A stretch of 64,000 nucleotides of DNA from Antilocapra americana. Its lineage: Eukaryota; Chordata; Mammalia; Artiodactyla; Antilocapridae. Below are positions 10,945 through 22,435 of this stretch, one piece after another. Position 1 is the first letter of the stretch; the number at the start of each line of letters is the position of its first letter. The notes under the pieces are model-generated. The model was given only the letters and a program-made list of their open reading frames with translations, did no database searches and had not been told where the DNA came from. The stretch spans positions 2,657,947-2,721,946 of the forward strand of contig ML660211.1 of assembly GCA_007570785.1 (NCBI GenBank). Direction: 5' to 3'. The position numbers and the translations under genes are program-made.

Positions 10945-11154
10945 TGAAAAAGTGAAATCGCTCAGTCATGTCCGACTCTTTGCGAGTCCATGGACTGTAG
11001 TCTACCAGGCTTCTCCATCCATGGAATTTTCCAGGCAAGAGTAGTGGAGTGGGTTGCCATTTCCTTCTCCAGGAATCTTCCTGACCCAGGGATCGAACCT
11101 GGGTCTCGGGTATTGCGGCCAGATGCTTTACCATCTGAGCCACCAGGCAAGCCC
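10945..11154 (-). repeat. Bov-tA SINE, antisense, with exact target-site duplication
   Basis: Full-length reverse copy: tail GTGAAAAAGTGAAATCGCTC, body with GACTCTTTGCGAGTCCATGG, and tRNA-like head ending CCATCTGAGCCACCAGGCAA. It is flanked by the 13-base repeat CTGCTTAAAGAAG at 10932-10944 and 11155-11167. Confidence 0.95.
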
Positions 11155-11167
11155 CTGCTTAAAGAAG

Positions 11168-12317
11168 ACAGGAATGAAATGGGCATGAGTTTTGAGACCA
11201 GAGTGCTGAGTTCACATAAAATGTGGATCCTTCCTTCTGAACATCTTGACATCTCTGAGCCTCTTTTTTACTGAAATGGAAGTAGGACCTTTTTCATGGG
11301 TTATTGTGTGAAACCAAATGTAAGAAGCCAAGGCATCTTACATACCATATTTTGTATGTTTGTTTCTTATTCTTTTCCCTTATTTGGCATTCACAAAGTG
11401 GTGAATGTCAAATGGTGGTGGTTAAGACATAGTATGGGGCTTGTATGGTCAATACCACCATCATGCAATCAGTGGGGGTTTCTGTGTAAGGAGTTGAGAT
11501 TTATTCTATGAATATTTGAATGGTTACTTTGTATAATGAGTTATGATAGGTGTACAAAATCATGTCCATGATAGGAATATAAAACTTTAATCAGACAATC
11601 TGAGATTGATGATTTTGGAAAAGTAGCATGATGAACTTGTGTGTGGAATGAATTGAAAGAATATAATAATAAAGTGGTCCACTTATGAGATGCCAAGGTT
11701 TGGGATAAGGACAGTTGCAGAAGAATGGAAGAGTAGCCATCAGTATTCTGGTGGCTGTGTAGAAGGGATGGAAGAGAGAAGGTCAGAGGACCAGATTTCA
11801 AACCTAATAGCCTGAAAGAATGGTGTTCCCTAGTGACCATGGTGATAGCAAAATAAAAGCCAATTTAGGGAAATTAATACATAAAAGAAAGTTTAGGGAC
11901 ACGCAGTATGTTGGCAGAGTTTGATTAAATTTCCTGTCAGTCGGAGGTCACAGCATTTTGACAGCATACCCCAAGATAAAACAGAACTTTTACATCTATA
12001 TGAAGCCTCTTTGTTAATTTAAAAAGGCTATTTCTGTTACCCTTCACTACCTTTAGGTGGGAGAAAAGTCATTTTAAAAGAATTTAATTCTCCTACAGAA
12101 TTTAGTCTATTAAATTAATAGGTCCATGTTTTGTGAAAGCATAACATTTTATTTTGGTGCAACTTCTAGACAATGTTTATATCTGTTTAAAAAATATGCT
12201 GAATTGATTGTATGACATCCAAGTGGGGATGTCATGAAGTATTGAGGGGGGGTCATATAGTTGAAATAATTGAACACTTAAAATGTAATAAAAAATTCCT
12301 AAAGATGATTTCCTTAC
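11168..12317. other. Unique sequence, no gene seen
   Basis: No recognisable repeat. Open frames at 11296-11511 (+) and 11541-11840 (-) show no known domain. Confidence 0.45.
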
Positions 12318-12450
12318 TCTATGAGATAGACAGTTATTTTATCCTTGTTTTACACATGAGGAAAGTGAGACTCAATAAGGTTAGATGACTTGATCAAGGT
12401 TGCATAACCAGAAAGTGGTATGAATGGACTGACTCTGAGTAGTGGCACCT
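12318..12450 (+). repeat. MIR SINE
   Basis: Good MIR match in the conserved core: TTTTACACATGAGGAAAGTG, then GACTCAATAAGGTTAGATGA, CTTGATCAAGGTTGCATAAC and AGAAAGTGGTATGAATGGAC. Confidence 0.8.
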
Positions 12451-15173
12451 GATATTTGAGTAGCAGTGATAGTTAAACGTGTAATATTTAGTTTAACAAG
12501 GATAACAACACAGAAAAGCAGAGCCAAGAACAAAGGTTTTAACTATTTATTCAAGAAATATTTAAATGGTTTTGTAACTCTGTATGAACAGCGCTGTTCC
12601 TACATGTAGATTGGTGTGGAATTTCCTTTTAAGAATGCTGTTCATAGCATTTTTGATGGGGAAAAGGATGATCAAGAATGACTAAGACGTTGTGAAGAAT
12701 GAGGAGAAAAAAAATTCTGGACTTTGCTAAAGTGGTCACTGGAAGAATAAACAGGACCATCAAGCATGAAGTTAGGAGAGTGAGGCCGCTTACAACACAG
12801 CTGCACTGATTATGGGTTGATATTATATCCCCAGGCAGATTTGAAGGGGAAAAGAAGAATGACGATGATTATGTTTATTATTTTTGCAATTGTCTTTTTA
12901 GATTTAAATAATAAGCTTATAAAAGCAGTTTATTGGGGGCCTTAATAATTTAACATTTGTTTCTTTTTGTATACAAAGAAAAGACAAAATTGCATATTTC
13001 ATTTCTGCTTCGCCTCAAGTTGCTGCTGCATGAAGTGTAATTTATAAAGCAGTGAGCCTGAGCATTGTGTGGTTCATAAATTATTTCTGAGAGCCTTCTA
13101 AAGGAAAAGTTGGAAATGCGTTGAGCAGTGGCAGCACCACTGAAATGTGTCTGATCTCCCATAGTGGCTGCTTAGAAATATAACGCTCACTTGAATGTTT
13201 AGTTTAGTATGCTGGTTGACAAATCAGTCACATTACTTGCTAGTCACGTCTCATGATTGTATGTCTTAAATGCACTTTTTTGTTATAGTAGAATACCAGG
13301 ACACTGAATTGCCTTGATAAAGTGAAATTTTCAAAGTTTACCAAGCTTCAGAAACAAGCAAAATGGTCTTTTAGGTGTTAAAAGTTAAAAAAAATATTTT
13401 AAAATTTAATGCATTTATATACCTTAATTAATTAGAATTAATTGTGTAATAGAAATGAGTAAAGCTAAATGTATCAGCCAAATCAGAAGATCAACTTCTC
13501 TTTTTCCTTTGGTAAAGATTATTTAACACCACAGTATAATCTCATAGTCTTTATAATATGTTATTAATTGACTCCTTGTGGTTTTTATTTCCTTTAGGTG
13601 GACATTTTAACATAGAGGAAAATGACCATTGAATTGACTTTTTCCCCCCTCATGTTTCAAATTTCTGTATTGCCATCTTGTACAAACGTATCTGACTTTT
13701 CTCCTGAGCTAGTCTTGCCTTTCCTCACCGTCTGATAGAGTTCAGTATTCAATCCTGTACAAAAGCACGTAGGGCAGGATAGCAATACAAGTAAGCTCTT
13801 TATTTTTTAAAACAATATTTCAACTGGAATCTGTGTACATCTTTGGCTAAAAATATTTTGTTCACTTTATGTGGACCAACAGAATATTCAGATATGTTAG
13901 TGGGGACTAGCACAGTCTTAGTAGTGGAATTTTGATATAATGAGAAGAATGAGTCTTCTTATTAAGATTACAATGTAATCTTAAACAAAAGAAAGAAGAT
14001 GCTAACACGCTCCTTGTATTTGAGGGCACTGATTCCTAAAAAGAAAGAATAAAACACAAGCTCAGGCTGTATATGCCTGAATCAAAACTCTGCTACATCC
14101 AAATACATTGCAGACATAGCTTACAGTGCCCTGTACTATTGTAAAGACCAGTGATTCCATTCCTTTTACAATGTATTACTAAATCAAATACTTAAGCCAT
14201 GATACAAATTAAAGTTTATTTAATTCTGTTATTACAGCTAGATTCAAATTCCTACCAGGGATAACTTGACACACCCTCTTATAAATTACCCAGAATCAAA
14301 AAGGAAAAAGGCAAATAAAGATCTTGCCAAGGTGATCAGCTCTCTTCCTCAACACATAGCGAGATTACTTCTTTTCTTCTTAGCCATATATTTCCCCTTA
14401 GAAAATAATTAGCTGTAATGTATAATATATATGTATATCTATGTGTGTATGTGTGTATATCCATATATATTTCAGCTTTGAAATGTGAAATATCTTTTCA
14501 TAGAATGGAGAAGGGGTAAAGGCAGTGAATAGCTATTCACCCTTTGTAGCAAGTATTAGTAAAGTATCTTACTAGATATGTCAAGATTTTAAACCATTTA
14601 ATTTTTGACAGGCTGAATAGGTTTCCCTTAATTTGCAGATTACTGCTGGAAGAACTCTCTTTGCAATATTATGAAGTAGGCAGGAAGTCATCAAATATGT
14701 GCACTGCTGGGAATCAGACAGTAGCAACGTCTTCCATTGAATTTATCACTTTGACTACTTGAGCCTTTTAATCTTCTGATCATCAGTGCTTAGGCTTGAC
14801 TTATAGACTGGCTACAGGAAATTCAGAAATGTCATACGTACATTAATTTTCAATCAATTGATTTTTAGACAGTGTACTTTACACAGAAGGATATTATATG
14901 AGTTGTTAGCCTATACTATTACACTGAGTGTGCTTTCCTGAGCACTAGTTTCCCATTGCTTATCCAGTAAGCCCTTCGCATGGCAGCACGTAAATCGTTT
15001 CTCTAAGACACAGATTTTTTTTTTTCCTTTAGACAAACTGAGTGCCTGCATTCCCTGAGGGTGCCTCTGCAATCAAACCATTCCATTCTTGGACTTTTTA
15101 CTATTCTATCCATTTTCTTTCTTTCTTTTTTTTTTTTTTTGTCTTTTGAAATATTTCTAAAAGCATAGCCTAA
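12451..15173. other. Unique AT-rich sequence
   Basis: No gene or clear repeat recognised. Simple TA/TG-rich runs lie at 14420-14470 and poly-T tracts at 15012-15025 and 15128-15140. Confidence 0.45.
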
Positions 15174-15185
15174 AAGTTGCCTTTA

Positions 15186-15421
15186 TGGGGAGTTCCTGGC
15201 TGGTCCAGTGGTTAAGAATCCACCTGCCACTGCAGGGGACACAGGTGTGATCCCGGGTGCGGCAGGGGAGCACATGCCACAGAACAGCTAAGCCTGAGCT
15301 ACAGCTGCTGAATCCTGCTGGGCACCACTAGAGAGTAGACCCCGCTCCTAGAAGGTGGAGAGAGCCCTCCCACAGCAAGGAAGACTCTGCACAGTCAGTT
15401 GTAAATCAATCATTTTTCTTC
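15186..15421 (+). repeat. CHR-type tRNA-Glu SINE with exact target-site duplication
   Basis: tRNA-derived head (GTCCAGTGGTTAAGAATCCA, then GTGTGATCCCGGGTGCGGCA), then the CHR-type body (ACATGCCACAGAACAGCTAA) and a short T/A-rich end. It lacks the BovB-derived body of Bov-tA. The exact 12-base repeat AAGTTGCCTTTA lies at 15174-15185 and 15422-15433. Confidence 0.85.
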
Positions 15422-15433
15422 AAGTTGCCTTTA

Positions 15434-16937
15434 CTTAGAAGCCTTTGGTGTTCTCCAGAGAACCATTCTGTCATTCACCTTCAGTTGGTAATACTGATAC
15501 TTAGTATCTGTGTTCTACTTGTCACACTCTGTGTCTCAATTTTATTTTCTTTTCTGAGACCAAGATAAAGTTTTGTTCATCTCACAGCACATGGCATAGT
15601 ACCTTGCCCTCTAAGAATGCCCTCTGAATATTTGTAAAACGAGTAAAGTGAGACAGATATGGTAGGAAACCATATGTAAATCTAGGAGACATATTGGAAA
15701 TATTAAAGAACCCACACGTAACAATGAGGAGGAGGGTAAATAAAATAATTAATGATAGTGATTCCCATTAGTAAGCCTCTGCTGTATGCCACATGTGTAT
15801 ATAGCTTTATACAGCATGTTCAAGTTCATTCTTAGACAAGCTCTAAGGTTCTCATTCCACGTGTGAGAAAACAAGCTAAAAAAGTCAGTTTTTTCCTTCT
15901 AGAAGTTACTTGGTTTAAGTGATTTTGTAAGGATTAAAGGGCTTCCCAGATGCCAGAACCTATGTTCTTTCCTTGCATATAATTTAAAATCTCAAATTAC
16001 ATTAATCCTTTGCTGTAAAGGTATTTGTAGTGGCTTTAAAGGAACAAAGATATTAAGCATTTTTCTAATGACCTATGAAATTACTATTTTATGGAAGATG
16101 TGTCTGTGGGAATAATATAATGAACGTATTTATTCAGGGTCATATCTAAATACTCTTATTTGTAGATCCAGATATGGTAATAAATATTTAATTGAAAGAG
16201 TATATGAAATAAAACATGAAAATAGAACTTCTGCAAACTCATTGGGTAGGCTTTCAAGTTTTGCAGTAATGTAAGTGAAGTATGGATTATGACTTATTTT
16301 AAAAGAAACAGTACCCTAGTGTCAGCCTAAATTTGGTGGGACAAGGCAAAGAAAATGAAAGCGGTAGATATAGGGCATGTTTACTTTTGCAGTTTTAGCA
16401 ATACGATTTAACATACTTAATGCCTTTGTTACATGGGCTTTCTAAAAGTAAACACACACACTCATAAGCACTATATATTATCTCCTCATGTCTCTTCCTA
16501 ATTTTGCAACTCATTCTTTATTCCAGCATCTCTGTCCTTTTCAGCATTTCTCTGATATTTTTTGGTGGTGGCCATCCTAAATTTCCTACATATATCCTTG
16601 CATAAATTAGACATCATTTCACAAATTAGATAGCACTTGTTCTCTTTATAAAGTTTCTCAACTAGAGAAAAGCCAACGTTAGGTGACCTTTCATGATGCA
16701 ATCATAAAAGTATGTTATACTCATTGTTATGTGAAGCAATGTAAGTTCTTCCCAGCATAGACTGATAATTCTGTTCTTAAAATGGAAGGAAGTTGGTAGA
16801 GATCGCTTCATAAATTGTGTTTTTTTTTCTGGACCATAAAACTATATATTCACTATTTATTATCTGTACTTTAAATATTGTAAGCTGAACCTTAGAAAAT
16901 ATAGTAAGGTTTTTATGTATGACTGTGCAAGTAGTAG
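15434..16937. other. Unique sequence, no gene seen
   Basis: Nothing coding recognised. 15770-15900 may be a very decayed MIR (CACGTGTGAGAAAACA block), too weak to call. Confidence 0.4.
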
Positions 16938-17153
16938 GGCTTCCCTGGTGGCTCAGATGGTAAAGAATTTGCCTGCAGTGTGGGAGACCTAGATTTGATC
17001 TCTGGGTCAGGAAGGTCCCCTGGAGAAGGGAAAGACAACAAACTCCACTTTTCTTGACTGGAGAATCCCATGGACAGAGGAGCCTGGTGGGCTACAGTCC
17101 TTGGAGTTACAGAGTCAGACACAACCGCGTGACTAACGCACAACACACACACA
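16938..17153 (+). repeat. Bov-tA SINE
   Basis: Complete sense copy: head GGGCTTCCCTGGTGGCTCAG, GAGAATCCCATGGACAGAGG body, and an ACACAACCGCGTGACTAACG end followed by a short (CA)n tail. Confidence 0.95.
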
Positions 17154-18030
17154 CTTATTATTAGTAACCACTGGATCTTAGATTGACACTCACATCTCTC
17201 TAAATCTTAATCTGTTTTCCACCACACTTCTGATGAGAAGTTCTGTTTTAACATGGAGCCTAGATTAGCAAAGGGCATGCGGACTCAAAGATGTATACAG
17301 TCCATCTTTTTATAACCAGCATGTGTTTAGTGAGCCATATGTTAAAGTAGTTCACTCTTTCCTTAAGACTAATGGTATAATTTTGAGTTATATTTTAAGA
17401 CATACAATATGTTTTATTTTACTTTTTTACAAGCTTTTTTTTTTGACATAATTATAGATTCTCAGGAAATTATAAAGCTAGGACAGAGGGGAACCATATA
17501 TATAAGCCTCCACTCAGTCTTCCCCAGTACTTGTGTCATACAAAATTACAGCACCATGTCAGAATCAGCAAACTGACATTTGTACATGTGTGTTTATTTC
17601 TGACATTGGCCACATCTAGGTTCATGCAACCACCATTGCAACAGAGATACAGAACCTCAGTGACCTCCCTGTTCTTCTCGTTTACAGTCATCTCTCTGCC
17701 TCATCTCTAACCTCTGGGAATTAAGTCTGTTTTCATCTCTCTTTTTTTGTCTTTTGATCTTGTTACATTATCAAACATGTATGAAATCATGTATCATGAG
17801 ACCTTTGTAGACTGGTTGTTTTTGCATAGAAAATGTCCTTGAAATCCATCCAAGTTGTTTTGTACCCCAAGTTGTTCCACTTTATTGATGAATAGTGTTC
17901 CATAGTATGATATAGCACTATTTGCTTAACCATTTACCTACTGAGGGACATGTTAATTGTTTTTTTTTTAGAGTTGTCGGTGTATGATAAATAGAACTAT
18001 TATGAACATTTGTGTGGATGTTAAGTCCTC

Positions 18031-18162
18031 TAGAGGAGGAAATGGCAACACGCTCCAGTATTCTTGCCTGAGAAATCCCATGAACAGAGGAGCCTAGCAT
18101 GCTCAGTCCATGGCATCACAAAGAGTCGGACACGACTTAGCCGTTAAACAATGACAACAACA
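18031..18162 (+). repeat. Partial Bov-A SINE inside L1
   Basis: SINE body without the tRNA head: GAGGAGGAAATGGCAACACG, GAACAGAGGAGCCTAGCA, and AAGAGTCGGACACGACTTAG followed by a CAACAACAA tail. Confidence 0.85.
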
Positions 18163-18255
18163 AAGTTTTCATTTATTTGGAATAAATGCTGAGGATTGCA
18201 AATGCTGGGTCATAGGATAAGTGCATATGTGTACATATGTGGGTATATATGTATA

Positions 18256-18465
18256 CCTGCTAAGTGGTTTTAGTCGTGTCCAACTCTTTGAGACCCTATG
18301 GACTGTAGCCCCCCAGGCTCCTCTGTCCATGGGATTTTCCAGGCAAGAATACTGGATTGGGATGCTGTTTCCTCCTCCAGGGGATCTTCCCAACACAGGG
18401 ATCAAACATGCATCTCCTGCATTGGCAGTCAGGTTCTTTACCACTAGCACCACCTGGGAAGCCCA
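18256..18465 (-). repeat. Bov-tA SINE, antisense, inside L1
   Basis: Reverse full-length copy ending in the head CACCTGGGAAGCCCA. It sits in a TATATGTATAC-type simple-repeat target. Confidence 0.9.
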
Positions 18466-18466
18466 T

Positions 18467-18633
18467 ACATATGTATGCATCTACATATATATGTGTGTGT
18501 ACATTAAAAAAAATAGCCAAAATGTTTTCAGATAGCTATGTATATACATGTATATATACATATGTATACATTTACATATATATGTATACATAAATGCATG
18601 TTTAAAAAATAACCAAAATATTTTCAGATAGCT
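18467..18633 (+). repeat. Imperfect tandem duplication (~75-base unit)
   Basis: 18467-18537 and 18558-18633 share the same order: ACATATGTAT, a CATATATATG run, then AAAAAATARCCAAAAT and TTTTCAGATAGCT. A short TATACA-rich spacer lies between. Diverged by several substitutions and a small indel, so not recent. Confidence 0.75.
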
Positions 18634-20041
18634 TTTACTTTCCTTGTTTGCTTTAGTTTTGTCACTATTTTTAATTTTATCTCTTCTAATAGGCATGTAA
18701 TGATAATTCATTGTTGGTCTTAATTTTAATTCTCTAACAGCTAATAATATTGTGCATATTTTCATGTGCTTACCTACAACCTGTATATCCTTTTCAGTAA
18801 AGTACCTCTTCATATGTTTTGCTCATTTCCTAATTGGACTTCTAATTATTTTTTAAAACTATTGAATTTTAATAACTATGTATATATCAGAATGTTGACA
18901 GCTATATATATATATATCAGATGTGTAACTTCCAGATTTTCTTTCTAATGGTATGTCATCCTCTTACCAGGATCTTCACAGAGCAAAATTTTTGATTTTA
19001 GGAGTCCAATTTATTAATTTTTTTTCTTTTATAGATGTACTTTTGAGACTGTTTCTGAGACTCCCCCCGCCCCAAGTCCTAGGTTTTAAACTATTTCTCC
19101 TATTCTAAAAAATTTAGAGTTTTATGTTTTACTTTTAATTCTATGATCCATTTAGAGTTCATGTTTATATAAAGTGGAAATTTAGATGCAGAGTTTTTTT
19201 CCTCCGTTTTTCTTTTTTTTTTTTTGCCTATGGATATACTACTGATAGTTTGAGTGGGATAGAATTTAGGTTTAAAACCATTTTCCCTTGTAATTTTGAT
19301 AGTATTACTGCACAGTCTGCTTCCATTTAACATTGCTGATGACTGATACCATATTATTCTCATTTTGTTATATTTTTTTGTTGCTGGATTCATGAAATAG
19401 TTTAACACTTTTATGTAGTGTGATTCTATTTCATTCATCTAATAAACTAGACACATAATTGATCATTTCAATATAGAGCTTTATGTTCTTTAGATCTGAA
19501 AGTTTTTCTTTCATTATTTTCCAGTAATTTCTTCTCTTAAGGTTTGCTCTATTTTTCTGAATCATTAATTTACTGAGTAGATTGTGAACATCTTGAGATT
19601 TATATTTTTGGTCTTTTTCAGCCATTGTGAACCTTTAGTCTAAGATTCTGCTTCATCAGCCCTGATGCATGATCTTTTTATCTTTTTTTACAGCATTTAA
19701 CTTTTCCAAGTTAAAAAAAAATCTTTTTTTACTCAAGACTCTCCTCCAAATATCTTTTTTATTTTGGATATATACAGTATTTATTCTTTTAATATTACTT
19801 CACAATGGTATTCGTTCTCTTGAAGGAGAAACAATAAATATATTTTCAATGTTACTTTTTTAACAAAAAGAAATAATTTTATATCCATTTTAAAAGTCCT
19901 TAGTAAATATTTTTCATTATCTTATAATGAAAATTATTGTTCATTATTTCATTATTATTTCATAATTTTCATTATTTCCTATAGCATTATAATTTTCTAG
20001 CCTATGAGTCTAATGATTTCATGGAATTGAATGATTACCAT

Positions 20042-20247
20042 GGGGCTTCCATGGTTGCTCAGTGATAAAGAATCCACCTGCCAATATAGGCTATATAAGT
20101 TTGATCCCTGGGTCAGGGAGATCCCCTGGAGAAGAAAATGGCAACCCCCTCCAGTATTCCTACCTGGCAAATTCCATGGATGGAGGGAGGGCTACAGTCT
20201 ATCAGGTCGCATAAAAGACAAAATTTAGCAACTAAGCAACAACAATT
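20042..20247 (+). repeat. Bov-tA SINE, diverged
   Basis: Head GGGCTTCCATGGTTGCTCAG and body GAGAAGAAAATGGCAACCCC, ending TTTAGCAACTAAGCAACAAC. Similar flanks (CCTATGAGTCTAATGATTTC near 20001 and CCTATCAGTTTAATGATTTC near 20251) may be an imperfect target-site duplication with about 20 extra bases on the left. Confidence 0.85.
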
Positions 20248-20369
20248 AACCTATCAGTTTAATGATTTCAGGTATTAAGTACCTGTGGATTAATTTTTAA
20301 CCATTACTTTCACTATGCCACTTTTTAGGTATTTAGGTATATCTGATTTTCTGAGCAGTATATATTAGC

Positions 20370-21175
20370 ATACAAAAAAATGGACCATTATCTGCACCAG
20401 ATGTACAAGTATCAACTCAGTGGATTAAAGACTTACACACATCCCAAAATTATAAAACTAACAGAAAAACAAAAAGAAAAGCTTCTAGACATTGGTATTG
20501 GCAATGTTTTCTTGGATATGACACCAAAAACACAGGTAATAAAAGAAAAAAATAGACCAATGGGATTGCATGACATGAAAAAGCTTCTGGACAGTAGAGA
20601 AACAGTTAACAGAATTAAAAGGCAAACTACAGGATAGGAGAAAGTATTTACACTTCATGTATCTAATAAGGGGTTAATGAAATTAATATATAAAATATAT
20701 TACAGACTCATACAGAGACTTCCCTGACAGTCCAGTGGTCAAGACTCCGAGCTGCCACTGAAGGGGGCCTAGGTTTGATCCCTGGTCCGAGAACTAAGGC
20801 CCCACATATCATGTGACATGGTCAAAATAAATAAGTACATAAAACTCATACCACTCAATAACAGATAAAGTAACCTGATCTAAAACATGAGCAAAGGATG
20901 TGAATTGACGTATCTTAAAGGAAGACATGTAAATGGTCAGGTAAACGAATGGGTGCTCAACATCGCTAATCAACAGGGAAATGAAAATCAAAACCACAGT
21001 CAGCTATCACCTCACATCCGTTAGGATACCTATCATAAAACCCAAAAGATAGCAGGTGTTGATGAGGATGTGAAGGAAGTGATTATTTCACATTGTGTAC
21101 CTGTATCAAAACACAAAGTTGTATGTTTTAACTGTGGAAAGTTGTCATTTATTATAACTCTGTAAAGCTGAAAAA
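20370..21175 (+). repeat. Old L1 ORF2/3' fragment, sense, split by a SINE
   Basis: An 85-codon open segment (20380-20637) reads as decayed L1 ORF2 C-terminal region (LLDIGIGNVFLDMTP and similar). After the SINE it continues with L1-like AATCAACAGGGAAATGAAAA, CAGCTATCACCTCACATCCG and GATAGCAGGTGTTGATGAGG. Not functional. Confidence 0.75.
20709..20860 (+). repeat. CHR-type tRNA-Glu SINE inside L1
   Basis: GACTTCCCTGACAGTCCAGT head, AGGTTTGATCCCTGGTCCGA B-box region, CCCACATATCATGTGACATG body and an AAATAAATAAG tail. ACTCATAC occurs on both sides, a possible short target-site duplication. Confidence 0.8.
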
Positions 21176-21410
21176 ATCAGTTTGAACACATCTACATTTA
21201 GTTAAGGTAATACCTTTTTATCAGATTACCTGTAGTTCTCTGACCCAGGAGCAAGGGAGAGAGTAAATGGCGAAGAGTTTGTGCTGCTACATGCAGTCAG
21301 ATTAGACAAGAATGCAGGACTCCTGTTCACCCAGGGCCCCATAGTCTCAGCCAGTTACAGCCAGCTGTGTTTGTTATTACTGTATATGGATAAGGAATCC
21401 GTACAATCTC

Positions 21411-21630
21411 CTGGACTTCCTTGGTAGCTCAGTCAGTAAAGAATCTGCCTGCAATTCAGGAGACCCGGCTTTGATCCGTGGACTGGGATGATCCTCTGGA
21501 GAAGGAAATGGCAACCCGGTCCAGTATTCTTGCCTGAGAAATCCCATGACAGAGGAGCCTACTGGGCATGAGCTCCAGTCCTTTGGGTCACAAGAGTTGG
21601 ACACGATTTAGGGAGTAAACCACCACCATA
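21411..21630 (+). repeat. Bov-tA SINE (left arm of inverted pair)
   Basis: Sense copy from CTGGACTTCCTTGGTAGC to the ACACGATTTAGGGAGTAAAC end with a CCACCACC tail. It is followed within about 11 bases by an antisense copy. Confidence 0.9.
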
Positions 21631-21640
21631 TGTATATTTC

Positions 21641-21846
21641 CATGCCTGCATGCTCAGTCAGGTCCTACTCTTTGTGACCCCATGGACTGTAGCCCACCAT
21701 GCTTCTCTGTCCATGGGACTTCCCAGGCAAGAATACTGGGTTGGGTTTACAGATCCTTCTCCAGGGGAGCTTTTGACCCTGGGATTGAACCTGCGTCTTC
21801 TGCATTGGCAGGCAAATTCTTTACCACTAGGCCACCTGGGAAGCCT
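21641..21846 (-). repeat. Bov-tA SINE (right arm of inverted pair)
   Basis: Antisense copy from CATGCCTGCATGCTCAGTCA to the head CCACCTGGGAAGCC. With the preceding sense SINE it forms a tail-to-tail inverted repeat of about 200-base arms. Confidence 0.9.
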
Positions 21847-21853
21847 ATGCATA

Positions 21854-21883
21854 TGTGTGTGTGGGGTGTGTGTGTGTGTGTAT
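21854..21883 (+). repeat. (TG)n microsatellite
   Basis: TGTGTGTGTG, GGG interruption, then TGTGTGTGTGTGTGTA, directly beside the SINE head. Confidence 0.85.
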
Positions 21884-22145
21884 AAATCAATACAATCTGC
21901 TATGTTTTAAACACCTAATTAATTACCAAAATCAGTCTCATTGCCATATTGCCAATTGTTACATACCTCCTTGCTGATTATCCCTCAAACTCATCAAATC
22001 CAATGTGTCAAAAAAGGAATTTCTCACATTTCATTATCTATCATTGATTCTTCAGTTTTTTGCCTATGACCATTACTATGCCCTCAATCTCTCAGATGTA
22101 AACTTTGTAGTTGGTATTATTAATGTTATTAATGTAAATTAATAT

Positions 22146-22373
22146 GGGCTTCCCAGGTGGCATTAGTGGTAAAGAACTCACTTGCCAATGCAGGAGACTC
22201 AAAAGATGCAGTTTCAGTCCCTGGATTGGGAAGATCCCCTGGAGGAGGGAATGGCCATCCACTCCAGTATTCTTGCTTGGAGTATCCCATGGACAGAGAA
22301 GCCTGGCAGGTTTATAATCCATTAGGTTCAGAGAGTCAAACAAGACTGAGGTGACTTAGCATGCATACATGCA
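22146..22373 (+). repeat. Bov-tA SINE
   Basis: Head GGGCTTCCCAGGTGGCATTA with a small insertion near the B box, full body, and end GTGACTTAGCATGCATACAT. Confidence 0.9.
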
Positions 22374-22435
22374 TGAAGATAATATATTATTATTTAGATA
22401 TCCCTCACATATGTATATAGCTCACAAGTCATGTA

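Larger units (their letters stand above)
17440..19420 (-). repeat. Old L1 (L1M type) fragment, antisense, interrupted by two SINEs
   Basis: The plus strand reads as the reverse of an L1 3' region. Blocks include the 3'UTR-like TCAGGAAATTATAAAGCTAG, then TTGATGAATAGTGTTCCATA (17885), TTTTCATGTGCTTACCTACA (18760), CTCATTTCCTAATTGGAC (18822) and TAATTCTATGATCCATTTAG (19135). Bov-type SINEs interrupt it at 18031-18162 and 18256-18465. No reading frame survives. Confidence 0.75.

Noticed and set aside
17440..19420. Possible second gene with open frames on the minus strand (19100-19625)
   Set aside because: Falls in or beside an antisense old L1; translations are Lys/Asn-rich without motifs.
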